The notes beneath the pieces are model-generated. The model was not told where the DNA came from, made no database searches, and saw only the letters and a list, made by a program, of their open reading frames with translations. The translations under genes and the position numbers were made by a program. DNA of 64,000 nt from Arcticibacter sp041902385 (GTDB taxonomy: Bacteria > Bacteroidota > Bacteroidia > Sphingobacteriales > Sphingobacteriaceae): assembly GCF_041902385.1 (NCBI RefSeq), contig NZ_CP169244.1, forward strand, positions 496,001-560,000, written 5' to 3'. This document shows positions 16,838 to 25,995 of the stretch, piece after piece (within the stretch, counting starts at the first letter, position 1; every line of letters begins with the position of its first letter).

Positions 16838-16864
16838 CGTTCCGCTATCTGATTGCTTTCTGCC
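16818..16864 (+). terminator. Perfect 22-bp inverted repeat at the end of aroC
   Basis: The arms at 16818-16839 and 16843-16864 are exactly complementary around a 3-base loop TTC. The left arm contains the last codons and stop of aroC. No T-run follows, so it may act as a barrier to exonuclease decay or a factor-assisted terminator. Confidence 0.7.
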
Positions 16865-17019
16865 GGCTATTAGCAGTTGGGTGCCGGTAGTTGGCAGTTA
16901 GCGGTTACGGCGACTCTCAATGCGTAGAAGCGCGTGAACGTAACAAAAGTAGCTTGAGGACCTTCGGCCGCTTTCAAACACAGACGCTGTAACGAAAGAG
17001 CTTTAAACCCAAAAAGGCA

Positions 17020-17611
17020 ACCACTAACAGCTAAATGCCAATAACCGTTGCTTGGCCCAACTTTAGCTTCCCGATCCGGCAGGAGCCAACAACCGCTAAC
17101 AGCTAAATGCCAATAGCCAAAGCCAATTAGTTTGCAGCTAACTTTAGCTTCTCGATCCCGGCAGAAGCCAACAAACGCTAACAGCTAAATGTAATAGCCG
17201 TTACTTGGCCCCAAACTCTAGCTTCTCGATCCCGGCAGAAGCCAACAAACGCTAACAGCTAAATGCCAATAGCCGTTGCTTGGCCCCCAACTCTAGCTTC
17301 TCGATCCCGGCAGAAGCCAACAAACGCTAACAGCTAAATGTAATAGCCGTTACTTGGCCCCAAACTCTAGCTTCTCGATCCCGGCAGAAGCCAACAACCG
17401 CTAACAGCTAAATGCCAATAGCCGTTACTTTGCCCCCAACTCTAGCTTCTCGATCCCGATAGAAGCCAACAAACGCTAACAGCTAAATGCCAATAGCCGT
17501 TACTTGGCCCCAAACTCTAGCTTCTCGATGCCGCAGAAGCCAACAACCGCTAACAGCTAAATGCCAATAGCCAAAAGCCAATTAGTTTGCAGCCAACTTT
17601 AACTTCTCGTT
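17020..17611. repeat. 74/75-bp tandem repeat array after aroC
   Basis: AGCTTCTCGAT begins at 17146, 17220, 17295, 17369, 17444 and 17519, giving unit lengths of 74, 75, 74, 75 and 75. More diverged copies extend on both sides. Each unit contains a 7-bp periodic core (GCTAACA GCTAAAT GCCAATA). There is no CRISPR-like division into repeats and unique spacers and no sustained open frame. A further short heptamer run (AGCTAAC/AGCCAAC) lies at about 17775-17806. Confidence 0.9.
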
Positions 17612-17803
17612 CCTGGTGCAACACGACAAAAGAAACTTCGCAAGAAGAAATAGACTACCGCTGACATAACAGACTAAAGGGATCTCTCCTAATCCAAACC
17701 CAAACCGCGCGCAAAAAAACTCGCAAAGATTGCAAGCTCAATCGCCCAACAACCAATTGACAATTGCCAACGGCCAAAAGCTAACAGCCAACAGCTAACA
17801 GCT

Positions 17804-17833
17804 AAAACTCGCTGGCCAACGCCAGCGAGTTTT
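17804..17833 (+). terminator. Rho-independent type terminator upstream of tetR
   Basis: AAAACTCGCTGGC and GCCAGCGAGTTTT form a perfect 13-bp stem around CAAC. It is nearly symmetrical and could work in both directions. It separates the repeat region from the efflux locus, and its last bases touch the first TetR operator. Confidence 0.8.
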
Positions 17834-17847
17834 AATCATTTGATTAA
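17832..17847. promoter_or_regulatory. Putative TetR operator 1 (TTAATCA-TT-TGATTAA)
   Basis: A perfect palindrome of 7-bp half sites, TTAATCA and TGATTAA, with a 2-bp centre. The same half sites recur before the efflux genes at 18529. This copy overlaps the -33 region of the tetR promoter, which fits autorepression. Confidence 0.8.
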
Positions 17848-17871
17848 ATAAGAAAAACTTCTTTATCTTTG
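17839..17871 (+). promoter_or_regulatory. tetR promoter (TTTG-21-TATCTTTG)
   Basis: A TTTG at 17839-17842 lies inside the operator palindrome. TATCTTTG, matching TAnnTTTG, lies at 17864-17871 after a 21-bp spacer. The start codon at 17887 leaves a leader of about 10 bases. Confidence 0.65.
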
Positions 17872-17886
17872 TAGAAACATTAGCAG

Positions 17887-18511
17887 ATGGCAGTGGCAAA
17901 GGGTTCAAAAGAAACGTCAACAGAGGAGAAGATCAAAGAAGCGGCACGTAAGGTTTTTACCACGAAGGGCTATGCGGCTACACGGACGCGCGACATTGCT
18001 GAAGAAGCAGGCATCAACCTGGCGCTTTTAAATTATTACTTCCGGAGCAAGGAAAAGCTCTTTACTATTATCATGCTCGAGAGTCTTCAGCACTTTATGC
18101 AGGGGATCAGGGGAGTTCTGAACGATGAGACGACCAGCCTGGAAGAGAAAATTGCTCTTATCGTTGATACCTACACCGACATGCTGATTGACAGGCCAGA
18201 CCTGCCTCTCTTCATCCTCAGCGAAATCAGATCCAATCCCGACGAACTGCTGAGCAATATGGGAATCAGGGGCTTCATATTCAACTCCAATTTCATGAAG
18301 CAATACCAGGAATACGCGCGAGAAAACAATAAGCAGCCGATCCCCCCTCCAACTGATCATGACCATCATCGGGATGACGGTATTTCCTTTTATCGCAAGC
18401 CCGCTGATCCAGAAGCTGGGGGACCTGGACCCGAAAGGCTTTCATACCCTTCTGATTGAGCGCAAAAAGACCCTCCCCAAATGGATTAAAGCGATAATGG
18501 ACTGTACTTAA
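17887..18511 (+). CDS. TetR/AcrR family repressor of the efflux operon; frameshifted
   Basis: The N-terminal helix-turn-helix reads ARKVFTTKGYAATRTRDIAE, then GINLALLNYYFRSKEKLF, the TetR pattern. The ligand-binding domain continues to about residue 155, where the frame leaves the conserved sequence at a C6 run (18342-18347). Removing one C gives QLIMTIIGMTVFPFIASPLI and a natural end, KAIMDCT, at 18511. The full protein would be about 208 residues, like CecR/YbiH regulators that control ybhGFSR-type pumps. Palindromes flanking the gene at 17832 and 18529 are its likely operators. Confidence 0.88.
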
Positions 18512-18528
18512 AATTTTTTGCAACCACG

Positions 18529-18544
18529 TTAATCACATGATTAA
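18529..18544. promoter_or_regulatory. Putative TetR operator 2 (TTAATCA-CA-TGATTAA)
   Basis: The half sites are the same as in operator 1 with a different 2-bp centre, placed 18 bp before the TolC start codon. A repressor bound here would block entry to the efflux genes. Confidence 0.8.
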
Positions 18545-18562
18545 ACAAAATGATAAAAACAA

Positions 18563-19848
18563 ATGAATAACCACAAACAACTTTATGTGAGGCTCATAGT
18601 CGCAGTAACAGTCAGCATTCAGCCATCTGCAGCTCGTTGTCAGCAAGAGCCTCACCTCCGGTTAGACGACTGCTACCGGCAGGCGCGGGAGAACTATCCA
18701 CTTGTTAAACAGCAATCGCTGATCAGAAGAAGCAATGAGTTCTCGCTGGCGAATATCTCGAAGGGGAACCTCCCTCAGCTTAGCATCGCCGGGCAGGCAA
18801 GCTATCAGTCGGACGTAACAAAGCTTCCTGTGCAGCTGCCCGGGGTCAGTATTCCGACGCTAGACCAAGACCAATACAAACTGTACGGGGAAGTGAATCA
18901 GCCCTTGACCGATCTAATCACCGTGCGCCATCAGAAAGAGCTCCAGGAGGCGAACAGCCGCAGTCAGGAGCAGAATCTGGAGGTTGAGCTGTTCAAGATC
19001 CGTGAGCGCATCAACCAGCTGTTCTTCGGTATACTATTGCTTGATGAACAACTCAGGCAGAACACCATCACGAAAAAAGACATTGCAGCAGGCATCAATA
19101 AAGTGACTGCGGCTATCAGGAACGGCACGGAATTCAGGAGCAGCCTCGATAAGCTGAGCGCAGAAATGCTGAGAGCAAAACAAAGGGACATTGAGCTGCA
19201 GTCAGGACGGCAGGCGTACGTACAAATGCTGGGAGCCTTTATAAACAAGCGCCTGAGTGATTCCGTACAGCTGGAGAAGCCGAGCGAACCAGCTCTCAAC
19301 AACCGGCTCGACCGGCCCGAGCTGAAGGCATTCAGCCTTCAAAAACAGGTACTCGACGTCCAAAACAAACTGATCGATACCAGAGCCCTGCCAAAATTTT
19401 CGCTCCTTGTGCAGGGAGGACTTGGCAGGCCCTCACCCGTCAATATGTTGAGCAGAGATCTGTCGGGCTTCTATATCGGCGGCCTGCGTTTGGGATGGTC
19501 GCTTTCCAACTTATACACGCTCCGGAAAGAAAAAAGTTGAATGCCATTGGTCAGGATCAGCTCAGCGTGCAAGAGGAAACGTTTGTCTTCAACATCAGGC
19601 AGTCCTTAACCCAGCAGAAGGCAGAAATTTCCAGGCTGAACGATCTCATCAGCACGGATATGGAAATAGTACGGCTAAGAACGTCCATCAAACAGGCGGC
19701 CAGTGCGCAGCTCGACAACGGAGTGATCACTGTGAATGACTATGTAAAGGAGATTAATGCAGAAGATCAGGCCCGGCAAACCGCATCACTTCATCAGATC
19801 CAGTTATTAATGGCTGAGTACAGCTATAATACCATCTCGGGGAATTAA
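18563..19848 (+). CDS. TolC-family outer membrane efflux protein; frameshifted
   Basis: The outer membrane channel of the efflux system. It has a signal peptide (about residues 1-27), then two outer-membrane-efflux repeats rich in long coiled helices (for example LRLDDCYRQARENYPLVKQQ, and late ALNNRLDRPELKAFSLQKQ). The frame ends early after LYTLRKEKS at an A6 run (19530-19535). A seventh A gives LRKEKKLNAIGQDQL, which continues in the second frame through QAASAQLDNGVITVNDYVKE, the conserved TolC end. The corrected length is about 428 residues. It is first in the operon and faces operator 2. Confidence 0.88.
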
Positions 19849-19888
19849 ATCACAAATAAAAGCTTGCAATACTAAAGATCACATCACA

Positions 19889-20788
19889 ATGAACAGATAT
19901 CCGCATATCCTACTGAGCCTTGCCATTACCATTATGGCCGGGTGTAAGGGACAAAACGACTATGACGCCTCAGGGACATTTGAAACAGAGGAAACTATAA
20001 TCTCTGCCGAGGCCTCCGGTACACTCCAGGCGTTCAGTGTTGAGGAGGGGCAAAACTTAAAAAAGGGGACCCAGGTGGGTTACATTGACACCATTCAGCT
20101 ATCCCTGCGCAAGAAGCAGCTGGAAAGTCAGATAGAGGCGACCCTTTCGCAGCTCCCCGACCGGGAGGCACAGCTTGCCGCTCTTCAAACTCAGCTAAAA
20201 ACCGCCACCAGGGAAAGGAACAGAATGCGAAACCTGGTAGAGGCCGATGCGGCCACAAGGAAGCAGCTGGATGACGCAGAAGCTCAGGTAGATCTGGTGA
20301 AGGACCAGATAAAGGCACTGCGATCTTCCCTCAGCGTCAGCACGACCAGTATCAGACGGCAGACCTCTCCGCTTGAAGTGCAAATTGAACAGATCAACGA
20401 CCAGATCGCCAAGAGCAGAATTGTGAACCCTGTGACCGGCACGGTATTAAGCACCTATGCGGAGCCCAAAGAGGTAACAGGTGTGGGCAAGCCACTGTAC
20501 AAAATCGCTGATCTATCCAGCCTTATCCTTCGTGCTTATGTTACCGGCGATCAGTTGCCGGCGATCAGGCTAGGCCAACAGGTGACAGTGCTAACAGATG
20601 AAAAGGGCGGCGAATACCGGAAACACAGCGGCTCCGTTGTCTGGATCAGTGATAAGGCAGAGTTTACACCCAAGACCATTCAGACAAAAGACGAACGTGC
20701 AAACCTAGTATACGCAGTAAAGATCCGCGTAAAGAACGACGGCTATCTGAAGATTGGAATGTATGGTGAAGTAAAACTGAAACAATGA
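19889..20788 (+). CDS. HlyD/EmrA-type periplasmic adaptor lipoprotein (YbhG-like)
   Basis: The membrane fusion protein joining the ABC transporter to TolC. The signal ends in a lipobox (TIMAGC), so the mature protein is a lipoprotein. A biotinyl-lipoyl half motif (SAEASGTLQAFSVEEGQNLK) is followed by a long coiled coil (about residues 70-160), the second half motif (RIVNPVTGTVLSTYAEPKE) and a beta-barrel domain (LRAYVTGDQLPAIRLGQQV). Length 299. The stop overlaps the next start by 4 bp (ATGA), indicating translational coupling. Confidence 0.9.
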   Translation: MNRYPHILLSLAITIMAGCKGQNDYDASGTFETEETIISAEASGTLQAFSVEEGQNLKKGTQVGYIDTIQLSLRKKQLESQIEATLSQLPDREAQLAALQTQLKTATRERNRMRNLVEADAATRKQLDDAEAQVDLVKDQIKALRSSLSVSTTSIRRQTSPLEVQIEQINDQIAKSRIVNPVTGTVLSTYAEPKEVTGVGKPLYKIADLSSLILRAYVTGDQLPAIRLGQQVTVLTDEKGGEYRKHSGSVVWISDKAEFTPKTIQTKDERANLVYAVKIRVKNDGYLKIGMYGEVKLKQ

Positions 20789-21738
20789 ATGCAGTAACAG
20801 CCGCAGAGCTGACCAAAAGCTACGGAAAAGAAAACATCCGGGCGGTGGACCAGGTCTCTTTCGATGTACAAAAAGGTGAGTTGTTCGGACTCATAGGTCC
20901 CGACGGCGCCGGCAAAACCTCCATCTTCAGGATGCTGACCACCTTAATATTGCCCGAAAGCGGCTCGGCAACTGTAGATGGTCTTGATGTAGTAAAAGAC
21001 TATAAGGAGATCAGGCGGCGCGTAGGCTACATGCCCGGCCGGTTCTCGCTCTATCAGGATCTCACCATCGAAGAAAACCTTCAATTCTTCGCTACGGTCT
21101 TTGGGACAACCGTCAGGGAAAACTACGATCTGATACGCGACATCTATGTGCAGATTGAACCATTTAAAAAGCGACGCGCAGGCAAACTGTCAGGAGGCAT
21201 GAAACAAAAGCTGGCCCTCTGTTGCGCGCTGATCCACAAGCCTACTGTTCTCTTCCTTGACGAACCGACTACGGGGGTGGATCCCGTATCCAGGAAAGAA
21301 TTCTGGGAAATGCTGAAAAGGCTGAAAGAGCAGGAAATCACCATCGTGGTATCAACCCCCTATATGGATGAGGCTACCCAATGCGATCGTATTGCCCTTA
21401 TGCAGGCGGGCCGCATCCTCTCTATCAACCAGCCAGATGCAATCACCGCTTCTTATCCGGGAAACATATATGCAGTACGCCATCCCCGCATGTACCATCT
21501 TATCAGGGAGCTGGAAATGTATCCCCAGTCGATCGGAGCGTACGCTTTTGGAGAAGCGATGCATCTTGCCCTCCCCTCCGAAAAGGAAGAAAGAGTGCGC
21601 AGCCGGGATATCAGCGACATCGAAGGCTACCTGAAGAAAAGAGGCTTTGACGGTGCTGCGGTAACACCGGTGGACCCAACCATAGAAGACTGCTTTATTG
21701 CACTATTGTCAGGAGGGAGAAAAAATGAAGAAAAATAG
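20785..21738 (+). CDS. ABC transporter ATP-binding protein (first half of YbhF-like pair)
   Basis: Walker A is GPDGAGKTS, the signature LSGGMKQKL, Walker B VLFLDEPTTGVDP, with a switch region reading VVSTPYMDEA rather than the usual His (STP for TTH). Length 317. In E. coli YbhF two nucleotide-binding domains are fused; here they are split into two adjacent genes that overlap by 14 bp. Loss of the switch His suggests this site may be poor at hydrolysis, so the pair could be asymmetric. That is inference. Confidence 0.92.
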   Translation: MNAVTAAELTKSYGKENIRAVDQVSFDVQKGELFGLIGPDGAGKTSIFRMLTTLILPESGSATVDGLDVVKDYKEIRRRVGYMPGRFSLYQDLTIEENLQFFATVFGTTVRENYDLIRDIYVQIEPFKKRRAGKLSGGMKQKLALCCALIHKPTVLFLDEPTTGVDPVSRKEFWEMLKRLKEQEITIVVSTPYMDEATQCDRIALMQAGRILSINQPDAITASYPGNIYAVRHPRMYHLIRELEMYPQSIGAYAFGEAMHLALPSEKEERVRSRDISDIEGYLKKRGFDGAAVTPVDPTIEDCFIALLSGGRKNEEK

Positions 21739-22477
21739 AGACGTATCAATCAGGGCCGAAAAGCTAAGCAAGCACTTTGCTCATTTCGTAGCCGTCGACC
21801 AGATCACGTTCAACGTATACAAGGGTGAGATCTTTGGATTTCTGGGTGCCAACGGGGCCGGCAAGACCACTGCAATGAGAATGCTTTGCGGGCTTTCAAC
21901 TCCTACCTCAGGCCAAGCCGAAATTGCAGGGTTTGACGTGTATAAGAACGCGGAAGACATTAAGCGCAGCATCGGCTACATGAGCCAGAAGTTCTCGCTC
22001 TATGAAGACCTGACGGTGATTGAGAACGTCCGCTTCTTTGGGGGTATTTACGGGCTCAGCGACCGGCAACTGAAAGCGAAAAGTGAAGAGCTCATCGCAG
22101 ATCTTGGCTTAGAAACCCACACTAAAAAGCTTGTCGCGTCCCTCCCGCTGGGCTGGAAGCAGAAACTTGCCTTTTCGGTAGCCATCATCCACGAGCCCGA
22201 GATCGTATTTCTCGACGAGCCGACCGGCGGAGTTGATCCGCTGACGCGACGACAGTTCTGGAATCTGATCTATGAGGCAGCGGAGCGCGGAATTACCGTA
22301 TTTGTGACCACCCACTACATGGATGAAGCCGAGTATTGCAACAGGATCTCGATCATGGTCGATGGCATGATTAAAGCTTTAGACACACCTGCCGGCCTCA
22401 AGAAGGCGTTCGGGTTCAATACGATGGATGACGTTTTTTATCAGCTGGCGCGGGGAGCACAGCGCGGCGACCAATAA
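21725..22477 (+). CDS. ABC transporter ATP-binding protein (second half of YbhF-like pair)
   Basis: Walker A is GANGAGKTT, Walker B IVFLDEPTGGVDP, and the switch FVTTHYMDEAEYC keeps the His. The signature is degenerate: SLPLGWKQKL instead of LSGGQ. The neighbour has a good signature but no switch His, so the two sites look complementary. The start at 21725 is set by a strong Shine-Dalgarno sequence AGGAGGGA at 21713-21720, unusual in this window and needed because the start lies inside the previous gene. Length 250. Confidence 0.92.
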   Translation: MKKNRDVSIRAEKLSKHFAHFVAVDQITFNVYKGEIFGFLGANGAGKTTAMRMLCGLSTPTSGQAEIAGFDVYKNAEDIKRSIGYMSQKFSLYEDLTVIENVRFFGGIYGLSDRQLKAKSEELIADLGLETHTKKLVASLPLGWKQKLAFSVAIIHEPEIVFLDEPTGGVDPLTRRQFWNLIYEAAERGITVFVTTHYMDEAEYCNRISIMVDGMIKALDTPAGLKKAFGFNTMDDVFYQLARGAQRGDQ

Positions 22478-22488
22478 AAGAACTGACT

Positions 22489-23603
22489 ATGGAATATCAA
22501 TCACAATTTTTTCTTTCGTCAGGAAGGAGTTTTACCACGTTATGCGTGACAGGAAGACGCTGCTTATCCTTTTCGGGATGCCCGTTGTTCAGATCCTGAT
22601 CTTCGGCTTTGCTCTCACCAACGAAGTGAAGAACTCGCGGATAGCGATAGCGGACTATGCCAGAGACCGGGCATCACAGGAAATCACCGGCCGCATTTCG
22701 GCCAGCCGATACTTCGATATACAGAAGAACCTTTTCCACCCGGACGAACTCGCGGCAGCGTTTAAGTCGGGTCAGATCAGAATGGCCATCATCTTCCCTG
22801 AACGGTTTAATCAGGATCTTCTTCATCAGAATAAGGCCCAGATACAGCTCATCGCCGACGCCTCTGACCCCAACACCGCTAATACGCTGATCAACTATGC
22901 ATCTTCGATCATCGGCGACTACCAGCAAGACATGAGCAGCGGCCAGGCTCCGCCCTATACCATCCGGCCGGAAGTCAGGATGTTGTATAACCCGCAGCTC
23001 AAAGGTGCTCACTCTTTCGTACCGGGCGTCATGGCGCTCATCCTGATGCTGGTATGCGTCATGATGACAGCAATTTCCATTGTGAAGGAGAAAGAAACCG
23101 GGACCATGGAGATACTGCTGGTATCTCCATTCAAGCCTGTTTTAGTGATCATCGCAAAAACAGTCCCCTATCTCCTGTTATCGCTCATCAACGTGTCTTC
23201 TATCCTGCTGGTCAGCACGCTGGTGCTCGACGTACCATTAAACGGCAGTATCCTTCTCCTTTTTGCTGAAAGCGCACTCTATATCATCACTTGCCTGAGT
23301 CTGGGTATTCTGATCTCGATCGCCACGTCAACGCAGCAGGCAGCAATGACCATTTCGCTCATGGGCATGCTTTTACCTACCGTAATGTTCAGTGGCTTTA
23401 TGTTCCCCATTGAAAACATGCCCAAGGCATTACAGCTGCTATCCAATATAGTGCCGGCCAAGTGGTACTATGTCATCGTAAAATCGATCATGATCAAAGG
23501 GCTCGGCATATCAGCCCTATGGAAAGAGACCCTGATCCTGACGGCCATGACTGCCTTTTTTCTCGGACTAAGTTTAAAGAACTTCAAAACACGCTTAAGC
23601 TGA
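22489..23603 (+). CDS. ABC-2 type permease (YbhS/YbhR-like), probable frameshift near start
   Basis: Six membrane segments, one near residue 25 (LLILFGMPVVQILIFGFAL) and five after residue 170 (VPGVMALILMLVCVMMTAI onward), with a large external domain between, as in ABC-2 drug exporters. It carries KEKETGTMEILLVSPFKP. An ATG at 22489, 11 bp after the previous stop, begins MEYQSQFF but leaves frame at a T6 run (22507-22512). A seventh T joins it to SFVRKEFYHVMRDRKTLL. Otherwise the frame must start at 22428 inside the preceding gene with an unlikely N terminus. Confidence 0.87.
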
Positions 23604-23619
23604 TAAACACCAAAGAACT

Positions 23620-24738
23620 ATGCGCACCATCAAATTCTTACTGCAAAAGGAATTCAGACAGATCCTTCGAAATAAAACGATCAGGATGATGATCTTTGCG
23701 ATGCCCGTTGCTCAGCTCCTCGTGATCCCCCTGGCAGCCGACTACGAGGTAAAAAACATCAATCTTGCCGTAGTTGATCACGACCGCTCTCCCCTGACGC
23801 AAAAACTAATTACCGACATCACTGCGTCTGATTACTTCAGATTAACCAGCTACAGCAGTTCCTTTGATGAAGCATTTCAGCTGATAAAGCAGGACGAAGC
23901 CGACCTGATACTTGAGATACCGGCCGGCTTTGAAAGGAACCTCATCAGAGAAAGCAGTGAAAAACTCTTCCTCGCCTCAAACGCGATCAACGGCGTAAAA
24001 GCAGGTCTGGGTACCGCTTACTTAGGCTCAATCATCCGCAGGTTTAATGAAAAAATCCGTATCCAGCTCATGCAGTCTGAAAGGTCTAACCAGCAGCCCG
24101 AGATTGACATCCGCTCATCTAACTGGTTTAACCCCAACATGAACTATCACGTCTTCATGGTACCCGGCATCCTCGCTATACTCGTCACCATGGTCGGGGG
24201 TTTCCTGTCGGCCCTCAACATTGTAAAAGAAAAGGAAGTCGGCACCATGGAGCAGATTAATGTAACACCGATAAAGAAGCACCACTTCATCATCGGCAAG
24301 CTGATCCCTTTCTGGGTGCTGGGAAATGTGATCTTCACGATTGGGCTTCTGATTGCCTGGCTGGCCTATGGCATCGTACCTGCAGGAAACCTCCTGGTGC
24401 TCTATTCATGCATTGCGGTATATCTCCTTGCCCTGCTTGGCTTCGGCTTGCTCATATCGACCTTTTGCGAAACACAGCAGCAAGCCATGCTGGTCATGTT
24501 CTTTTTTATGATGATCTTCATCCTGATGGGAGGTCTGTATACATCAATAGAAAGCATGCCCGAGTGGGCTCAGGTAATTACCTGGTTTAACCCGGCCCGC
24601 TACCTGATCGAAGTAATGCGGATGGTGATCCTCAAAGGCAGCGGATTCAGGGATATTCTCCCCCATCTCATCAAGCTATCGGTATTCACTGTCGTGCTCA
24701 ATAGCTGGGCAATACTGAATTATCGAAAAACAAGCTAA
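23620..24738 (+). CDS. ABC-2 type permease (YbhR/YbhS-like)
   Basis: The second membrane subunit of the exporter, 372 residues, similar in layout to its upstream neighbour: one N-terminal segment (MMIFAMPVAQLLVIPLA), an external domain of about 140 residues, then five segments with the conserved KEKEVGTMEQINVTPIKK loop and a C-terminal NPARYLIEVMRMVILKG. The pair with two ATPases, a HlyD adaptor and TolC makes a complete tripartite export system. Related systems export drugs, cations or envelope lipids; the substrate here is unknown. Confidence 0.92.
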   Translation: MRTIKFLLQKEFRQILRNKTIRMMIFAMPVAQLLVIPLAADYEVKNINLAVVDHDRSPLTQKLITDITASDYFRLTSYSSSFDEAFQLIKQDEADLILEIPAGFERNLIRESSEKLFLASNAINGVKAGLGTAYLGSIIRRFNEKIRIQLMQSERSNQQPEIDIRSSNWFNPNMNYHVFMVPGILAILVTMVGGFLSALNIVKEKEVGTMEQINVTPIKKHHFIIGKLIPFWVLGNVIFTIGLLIAWLAYGIVPAGNLLVLYSCIAVYLLALLGFGLLISTFCETQQQAMLVMFFFMMIFILMGGLYTSIESMPEWAQVITWFNPARYLIEVMRMVILKGSGFRDILPHLIKLSVFTVVLNSWAILNYRKTS

Positions 24739-25183
24739 CTCAGGCGGGGGGCTTCCCTCTAATGCGGAGGTAATTTCTCCTCCGCTAACATCGCCAAGGG
24801 CTGGAACGCACTGCCTGGAATGGGCTGCGCCGCAGAAGCCTCACCCTCCGGCTCTCCTGACGTTCCTATGCCCGCTATTAAAGACGAATTTATCCGACTC
24901 GTCATGACGCAGTCGCGGGCGTACCTCCCGTGACCCTCATTCCAGAATGATCAAAGACCTCTCCCGGGCAGGTGAAATTCAGGAACGATTAAGCACCGGA
25001 TCAGAACCGCCTCGACTCGGTGCAGACTCGGTGCTGAGTCGGTCCTGACTCGGTCCTGAGTCGGTTCTGTCCATAACAGGGCCCGCGCATTTCTGGGGTT
25101 TGTCTGCACCTTGTCTCGTCACGAAACAGGTGATGCCTCGTCCTAAATCGGCTATACGGATTATTAGATTAATAGTAAATAAG
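24739..25183. other. Intergenic region after the efflux operon
   Basis: A GC-rich hairpin, GCGGAGG/CCTCCGC at 24764-24785, lies 26 bp past the permease stop and may end the operon, although no T-run follows. The remainder holds the 11-bp repeat array listed separately and no believable gene. Confidence 0.45.
25017..25071. repeat. 11-bp tandem repeat, five units
   Basis: TCGGTGCAGAC, TCGGTGCTGAG, TCGGTCCTGAC, TCGGTCCTGAG, TCGGTTCTGTC follow one another without gaps. The period equals that of the longer array near 5.5 kb, but the unit sequence differs. Confidence 0.9.
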
Positions 25184-25396
25184 CTATACAGGGTAAGATG
25201 TTATTTCCGCCTCCCGGGTACTCACCCCCGACTCAATAGCCCGCAACACACTCCGCTTTTCCGACGGCCTGTAAATCCGCCTTTTCCCCGCCTGATACTC
25301 CTGCGAGCTGTGCCCTTTCATCCATTCGCTTAATCTTCCCTTGGTCATTCCATACCTGGCCAGCACTTCTCTGCAGGTAAGGGCTTCTTCTACCAT
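25184..25396 (-). CDS. Small helix-turn-helix protein, transposase OrfA-like
   Basis: A 70-residue basic protein with a helix-turn-helix (ALTCREVLARYGMTKGRLSE) followed by RIYRPSEKRSVLRAIESGVS. Both parts resemble the N-terminal DNA-binding region of IS3-type OrfA proteins, where such HTH modules occur in tandem. No catalytic ORF follows and no terminal inverted repeats are visible, so it may be a transposon relic or a domesticated small regulator. Confidence 0.5.
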   Translation of the reverse strand: MVEEALTCREVLARYGMTKGRLSEWMKGHSSQEYQAGKRRIYRPSEKRSVLRAIESGVSTREAEITSYPV

Positions 25397-25995
25397 TTTA
25401 CGATCTCTTTTATCAACCGTTTATGAATGGCTGATTTCCGCTTTCACGCTGAACAAACGTCTCTTTCTTTTCCACACACTGTTTTTTGGTCTATAGTTTT
25501 TTAGGAATGGACATGAAGCCTGGCATTGAAAAAACAGCAAAATCAGTCGCAGGAGCTCCCGCAAACTGCTGATGAAAGAATTTCATAAACGATAAGATGG
25601 GAAGCTTAAGGCAGGACGGCATAAGCGGGATCCGCAGCCGGAATGAAAAGTCTGTTAAAGGTTCTTTGGTTCTGCAGAAAAGCAGACAATTTTTGTGAAA
25701 TAAATAAGTGGTATACGAGAGACCAGCTATTCCTACCAGGCTTACAAAAAAGAAGGCTGTCTCAAACTGAGCTCAGCCTTCTTTTTTGTTGTTGTGATTC
25801 CAATCATCAACCTTGGTGACGAGATATTTTATACGTGCAGCCGCCTTTCATCGAAAAGAGTTCGTCGCGCTGCTGCTCAAAGACACTTTAAGACCGCGCG
25901 CGGCTATATCTAAAGGCCGGTGCGGCTAAACAATCTGCCGTTTCTACTGGCCGACCTGAGCGAAGAGGCGGCAGCTCTCAGCTTACGATCGCCTG
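25397..25995. other. Intergenic region without a gene
   Basis: Mostly AT-rich, with no frame of convincing composition and no RNA gene that I can recognise. Its one clear element is the strong terminator listed at 25746-25787. Confidence 0.5.
25746..25787. terminator. Bidirectional rho-independent terminator
   Basis: AAAAAAGAAGGCTG (25746-25759) pairs with CAGCCTTCTTTTTT (25774-25787). The A-run and T-run on the two sides allow termination on either strand. On the minus strand it lies 209 bp beyond the E1 dehydrogenase stop. Confidence 0.85.
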
